Shown in pieces: positions 59,531-64,000 of a stretch of DNA of 64,000 bases (the first letter of the stretch is position 1; every line of letters begins with the position of its first letter). The stretch comes from Marsupella aquatica (Eukaryota > Marchantiophyta). Location: the NCBI GenBank assembly GCA_973895155.1, contig OZ316896.1, positions 5,518,001-5,582,000 on the forward strand. The letters run 5' to 3'. Under the pieces are notes generated by a model. The model did not search any database. It had not been told where the DNA came from and was given only the letters and a program-made list of their open reading frames with translations. The translations under genes were made by a program, and so were the position numbers.

Positions 59531-60770
59531 ACATCTTTCCTTAAAACGTGCCCAGCCACTCTTGTCTTTTTTTCTCCGGTGCTTTGTATATATAGGGAGA
59601 CGCATTGGCTCGTCCTCCCTTCCCTTCTTTTACAAAACGCCTTAGGCTTGGCGCCCAACCCCAGCCTTCCGAAAAGAAGAACAAAAATGACTTATAAAAA
59701 AATGTTCCCGGCCTCATGCCCATCTAGGAGTCCTCAAAAACTAAATTTAGTCTCCCCTTAAAACGCGCCCAGCCCCATGCGGCTCTTCCCCATGTACACG
59801 CAAATCTCCTGACTTGCTTCTCTATGCGGAGGTCGACTTGTTGTTGGCCCCCGGGCCGGCCCCTCTCTCCCTTTGTTGGCTCGCCCCTGCCTTCCATTGG
59901 CTCGAGGCTCCTATTGGGGTCCGGGGCAATTAATAAATGCCCCTTGGCTCCCCTTAGTTCTCCTCCAAGCCCTCCCCCAGGTGCGGGGAGCCTCACCAGC
60001 CCAGGGAGCCTTTATTAGGCCCTTCCCCCTTCTTGTTCTCGTTCTTGTTGCCCCCCGGCTTGCTTTTAATTGGCACGAGGCCCTATGGGGCTCCTCCCGG
60101 CTCCCGAGGCCTCCCCCCATGATTGAGGAATTTAATTTTTTTCCTCTCCCCCCTTCCTTGGCCTGCTCCCAAGACCGGGGGTCTTAATCCCCCCTTCACC
60201 TTCTTGCTGCCCCTCCCTCCAGCTTGCCATCCGCCTCCCCAGAATCCAGGGCTTAATGCTCTCCCACAAAGGCATGAGGCCCTATGGGTCTCCTCCCGAC
60301 TCCCAGGGCCTCCCCCTTGATTGGGCTCGCCTCCCCATGGTCCGGTACCTGCTTCTGCCCGGGCGCATGTCCCTATGCGCCCCTCCCAACCGTGCTTGCA
60401 ACTTGCCACCTGGGCGAGGAGCATTAGATTCCCCCCGGCTCCTCCTGGCTCACTCCGCTCGACCTCGGCTTGCAACCCTATGCGCCTCATGCTGCCGGGC
60501 TTCGCCCTTCTTCTGGGGTTCCTCCCTTGGTCACCCCTTTGGCCCTCCCTTGCTGGGGCTTATGCGTACTCCCCTACCGGGTCAACAGCCGGGCTCCTCC
60601 CGGGCTCCCTTCCTTGGTCCTTAATAGAGGGTTTAAAACCCCTCTAAAGCCCCCAACTTTATAAACAAAATTGGGCCTCCTAAAAGGGGTTTTAAACCCC
60701 CCAAAAGCCCCTCCCTTGCTTAGCTGGGATTTAAATTGCCGGGTCTCCAAGTTACTCCCTGGCTCCAAGT
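59531..60770. repeat. GC-rich, pyrimidine-rich degenerate repeat array (~200-225 bp units)
   Basis: CCTTAAAACGYGCCCAGCC occurs at about 59532 and 59758. AGGCCCTATGGGKCTCCTCC occurs near 60078 and 60279, each followed by CCCGRCTCCC and GGCCTCCCCC. The plus strand is strongly C/T-rich. Open frames here reflect base composition only. Confidence 0.65.
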
Positions 60771-61440
60771 GTGCCGACCCTCCGGTGCCATGAACCTCCA
60801 GGATGGCTCAATTAACTTAGTTATAAAAATAAAAAGTTATATTGAAAGTAAGATATTTACATCAGCTTATTTATACTAAAACCCTTTTGCTACACCTACT
60901 TGTATTTTTACTTATATACACAATTATAAGTCATCACTAAGTTACTACCGGGTTTGGGGTCCTATCACACCGGCTTCTTCCCACACTTGATAAACACCAT
61001 CATTGATCTGCACAAAAAAATTGTACATATATTGGCCTGAACTAACTGGCCAACAAAAATGATTCACTCAATTCCGCATTGGCAGCTCTACATTCTGGCT
61101 TTCTTCGTTCAGTCTAACTGTGCAAGCACTTGGCCCTAAGGCACACAACTTTCCATCTTCCAATGGGATATCGCATCCCTCATAAACTAAATCACTACCA
61201 TGCATGCCCCAAATCGCTGCAATTGTTACTCCAACCAAACAGATGACTCCAGACTGATCCATCTCTATAAAATTGTTGTTTGACTAAAAATTGAACCTCA
61301 ACTGGAAAAATGAAACTCTGGTCATGTTTTTAGGGTTTAAATAGTAATTGCCCTAATGACGACCTCTACTTAACTGTAACTTGATAATTAACTTAAAAAT
61401 TTCACTAATCTAGTTTGCTAAAATTATGTCATTTCAGCCC
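60771..61440. other. AT-rich stretch replacing the 5' part of element I
   Basis: Unrelated to the A-type element that begins at about 61441. It contains one small minus-strand ORF (61068-61262) and nothing else recognised. Confidence 0.4.
61068..61262 (-). CDS. Hypothetical 64-residue ORF with hydrophobic N-terminus
   Basis: ATG at 61262 begins MDQSGVICLVGVTIAAIWGM, a segment that could be a signal peptide or membrane anchor. A more polar stretch with three cysteines follows. A TATTTAAA motif lies about 70 bp upstream on the minus strand. No family is recognised, and chance is a real alternative at this length. Confidence 0.25.
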   Translation of the reverse strand: MDQSGVICLVGVTIAAIWGMHGSDLVYEGCDIPLEDGKLCALGPSACTVRLNEESQNVELPMRN

Positions 61441-61460
61441 GCCAACAAACCCGTGCGCAC

Positions 61461-63015
61461 AGACGGGTAATGTCCCTGACCAAAGAATGGCTGAAGCTCA
61501 TCTTTGGTCTACCCAAAGGACAGAACCGGGTAGAATCACGGGCACAAGGGGTGCGCAAGGGAGCAAAGTACCAGTCTTCCAGCTTCCTGACCGAAGGTTC
61601 GGTGGACAACGGCTTCCTGATGAGGACATGCCTCATCCCGGAGATAGCGGAGCGACTGGAGTTTCAAAGGTATGCTCTCCACGTGATGGAGCCACGGCGC
61701 GAGATATCCGTCGCCCAAGTGATCCAGGTCGAGAACTATCTGCCTAGGAAGTGGGCTTCTTTCTTCGTCAAGAAGTTCCACGAGGAGATGGAACAACAAA
61801 GGAAGACCTTGTACCTTGGGGAGAAGGCGTACCTTGCAAGTCATATCGAGATCATCATAGAGTGGTATGCCCGTTTTGATCGACAAACCCTTCCAAGGTG
61901 CAACGAGCCCGAACTCACCCCGGCCAGGTAGGTCTTTCCGGCTCAGGAGAGGCGGTCCCAACCCAAAGCCCGAAGTCCAACGCATGGTGTCCACCCTGAC
62001 CCCATAGACAATTATTGGGGCCCCTTCTTCTATGCCGGACTCGATAGTCATCACAACCCTGGACGCCCAAAACCAGGCCCATGCGATCACAGCCAATCGA
62101 GTTGAGGTTGGCCCCGGATCAGAGGCCGTAATCCCGGAGGAAACCTTGGTACCCTCCATGCCTGTACAAGCGGGTCCCCTTTTCCCTTCTGGAGACCCCT
62201 CTCCCTCTACCCTTATCACCCCGGGGCTGGACATAACAACTCCAGCCTCTGCCCGAGTCAAGGTCTGTCCTTGCCCTAACCCTAGTGGGCACAGCCTGGT
62301 GAACCCAAAACTCTTTGCACCGGGCACGTATTTGAATGGGTTGTTGGGCAACTTCTCCCAACAAGTTGGTTGGGATATGGGGGAGTTCATGGCCTGCAAG
62401 GTGGCTTACTTCTTCAGCCAAGAGCTGGTGGCAACGGTGAAGGCAATGCATGCTCAGGCTGAAGCCGCAGCAAAGATTGAGCAGTATCGGGTTGAGATGA
62501 CCCACCTATTAGATGAAGCCTCAAACCAAGAAACCAAACTGCAACTCCTTTGGCCTTAGTTGGCAACCGCTCTGACCCAGGTCACCGACACTAAGGCCAA
62601 GTTAGCCTTGGCCGTGCAGGCCGGAGCCGGAAAGGACGTTGAAATCTCATGGATCCGGGCCCAGATTGATAGCTTGAAGGGGCAAGCTGTCATCTGGCAG
62701 AAAGACATAGAGGAGGCCGACACTTGAGCCCAGAGGGATACAACCAAGGTGGACGCCCTAAAAGCGGAAGTGGCACGGCTTCTACAAGAAGCCACTAAAC
62801 AAAACCAACTGGTGGCGCAGCTGACGAGCGACGCCCAGCAGTTGGAAGAGGCATGTCAGGAGGCCGCGAAGGAGACAAATGTGGTGAAGCAAGAGAACGA
62901 GTCTCTCCTGGACCAAGTCCAGATACTCAAGCAGGACACCAACCGGCTAAGGAGACAACAAGACGGCCGCTTCAAGTCCAGCTTGGGCAGGTCTGGCAAA
63001 CATGCCAAACATTAG
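61461..63015 (+). pseudogene. Element I protein, C-terminal two thirds, three stops
   Basis: Begins at MSLTKEW within the conserved core (IFGLPKG, VDNGFLMRTC, LHVMEPRREIS, SHIEIIIEWY). A stop at about 61929-61931 replaces the tryptophan of A. Linker and coiled coil follow, with TAG at 62557-62559 and TGA near 62725. The terminal tail GRSGKHAKH ends at 63015. The glutamine codon lost in A is intact here (DQVQILKQD). Confidence 0.75.
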
Positions 63016-63059
63016 CGGCATGGCAAGTTTAGAATAGAGTAGGTTTAGCCAGGAAGGGC

Positions 63060-63404
63060 GAGGTGTTTACCAAAGACAGCAAACAGGAAATAGGATTTAA
63101 TAATAAAAACTGGTAACAGGAAAATGGGTGGAATTTATTTTTGAAATTTTTTTTTTGAGAAATTTATTTTTATTTTATTTTTGGTCGACCATTTTTTTTT
63201 GCTAGCGCTCGGCGCTGCTAATAGTAGCGCCCAAAGCTAGCCAAAAATGTTGCATTGTTAAATTTTTTTGGAAATAACATGTTTTAGGAGACATTTTTAA
63301 ATTGTCATTTTTTCTGGTAACAGTGATTTTTTCCTGGTAACAACATATTAAAAACAGGAATTTTTTTTCCTGTTTACCAGTTTCCTGTCTCCGTTGCTAT
63401 ACCC
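63060..63404. mobile_element. MITE with 8-bp target duplication, copy 2
   Basis: The perfect flanks ggaagggc are at 63052-63059 and 63405-63412. The left end GAGGTGTTTACCAAAGACAG and the inverted right end GGGTATAGCAACGGAGACAG form an imperfect inverted repeat. The palindromic core at 63199-63241 (GCTAGCGC...GCGCCCAAAGCTAGC) matches the core of the copy at 26006-26449. It is inserted in the trailer of element I and is non-coding. Confidence 0.8.
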
Positions 63405-64000
63405 GGAAGGGCAGACATTGAGGACAAGCGCCGAAACTAGTTAGCGGCGCTATCCTACTTTACCAACCTTCTTTTAGCATAGAATCTTAGAATAAGACAC
63501 GCCGTTTTGTGGCTTGACAATAGCAGAATGTAGGGTAGAGTAGATTTGAGCACGTGGCCGTTCTAGGCCACGGCTCTTAGTTAGTATTTAGTGCACCGGT
63601 AGAGGCAAGGAAGACTTTAGGTTCAGAATCAGGTAATTTGTAGGATGTGCGGGGAGTCCCACCCTTTGTGAATAAAAGAGCACCAAGGAGTGAGGGTACG
63701 ACTAATCTTGCCAGGCGAGTGCAAAGCCGGGCTCTATTGTAGTGTACGCTCCCTGCCGTTAGGCCTATTAATTCAGAAGAATTTGAGTCAATCGTGTATA
63801 TGTGTATGACGGATTCTGAAGTAAAGTTTTTTCCCCACCATTTCCTTTGTGTAAACCAAGATTGTATGTTGTGAATTCCATTGTAATCATAAGTCTCATA
63901 TACGAGTAGAGAATGCTTGGCCGAACGCATTGTACGAGCTGTGCATGGGGTGTCGGCTGCAAATAGTGGTTGTGAGTCCAAGTTGGATACCTGTATCATT

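Larger units (their letters stand above)
61441..64000 (+). mobile_element. Element I: 5'-truncated A-type element running off the window
   Basis: Homology to element A begins in the middle of the ORF (A position about 2700) and continues through the coding region into the 3' trailer to the window edge. The trailer carries a MITE at 63060-63404. The 5' half is absent. The 3' terminus lies beyond 64000. Confidence 0.8.

Noticed and set aside
59750-60770. Several overlapping 60-135-codon ORFs on both strands
   Set aside because: They arise from GC-rich, stop-poor composition. None has a domain, and the repeats explain the open frames.

Overview
The window is nuclear DNA of a plant with a repeat-rich genome. 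The evidence is one intron-containing gene with plant-like GT-AG introns, Ty1/copia elements primed by initiator-Met tRNA, Ty3/gypsy and LINE relics, a tRNA-derived SINE and several tandem arrays. A land plant with a large genome is likely, but the species cannot be named from the sequence. Only one ordinary host gene is clearly present: a three-exon TolB/DPP6-N-like beta-propeller gene at 40433-44416. Almost everything else is mobile DNA or its debris.

The dominant feature is a family of 3.8-4.8 kb elements with a shared plan. Each begins TGTGAYRC, ends in ACA, is flanked by a perfect 5-bp target-site duplication, shows no long terminal repeats, and carries one long ORF. Complete copies are A (1159-5163, +, duplication gggtc), C (17188-24889, +, acgct), D (19896-23730, +, gcaaa, nested inside the ORF of C), E (29203-33872, -, cttca) and F (34048-38813, -, gtttt). 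B (14101-15838, -) and I (61441 to beyond 64000, +) are fragments. A separate coiled-coil protein at 51218-53230 (-) may belong to a related group. The encoded proteins share an N-terminal helical region, a conserved central domain (EF...IFGLPxG...NGF/Y...LHMxEPR...SHIxII), a proline-rich or charged linker and a long C-terminal coiled coil. No reverse transcriptase, integrase or known transposase motif is visible in them. Two explanations remain open: a DNA transposon moved by a retroviral-type (Ginger-like) integrase, or solo copies of giant ORF-bearing LTRs.

Layout: 1-1158, GC-rich DNA with a 35-bp perfect inverted repeat; element A; 5169-9260, a decayed gypsy element on the minus strand, with A inserted in or near its presumed 3' LTR; 9652-11121, LINE ORF1; 11.1-14.1 kb, relics and a ~98-bp tandem repeat; B; a 28-bp tandem array that was the target of C; C with D inside it; 25-29 kb, a gypsy RNase H relic, a MITE, a SINE and an 86-bp tandem repeat; E and F in tandem 175 bp apart; the host gene and local tandem duplications; 47.7-50.5 kb, a truncated copia element; 51.2-53.2 kb, the coiled-coil gene; 53345-59255, a nearly complete copia element; a GC-rich degenerate array; and fragment I carrying a second MITE.

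Most stop codons that break these ORFs are explained by C-to-T change at CAG, CAA, CGA or the complement of TGG. This is the pattern expected from long-term cytosine methylation of silenced plant transposons.
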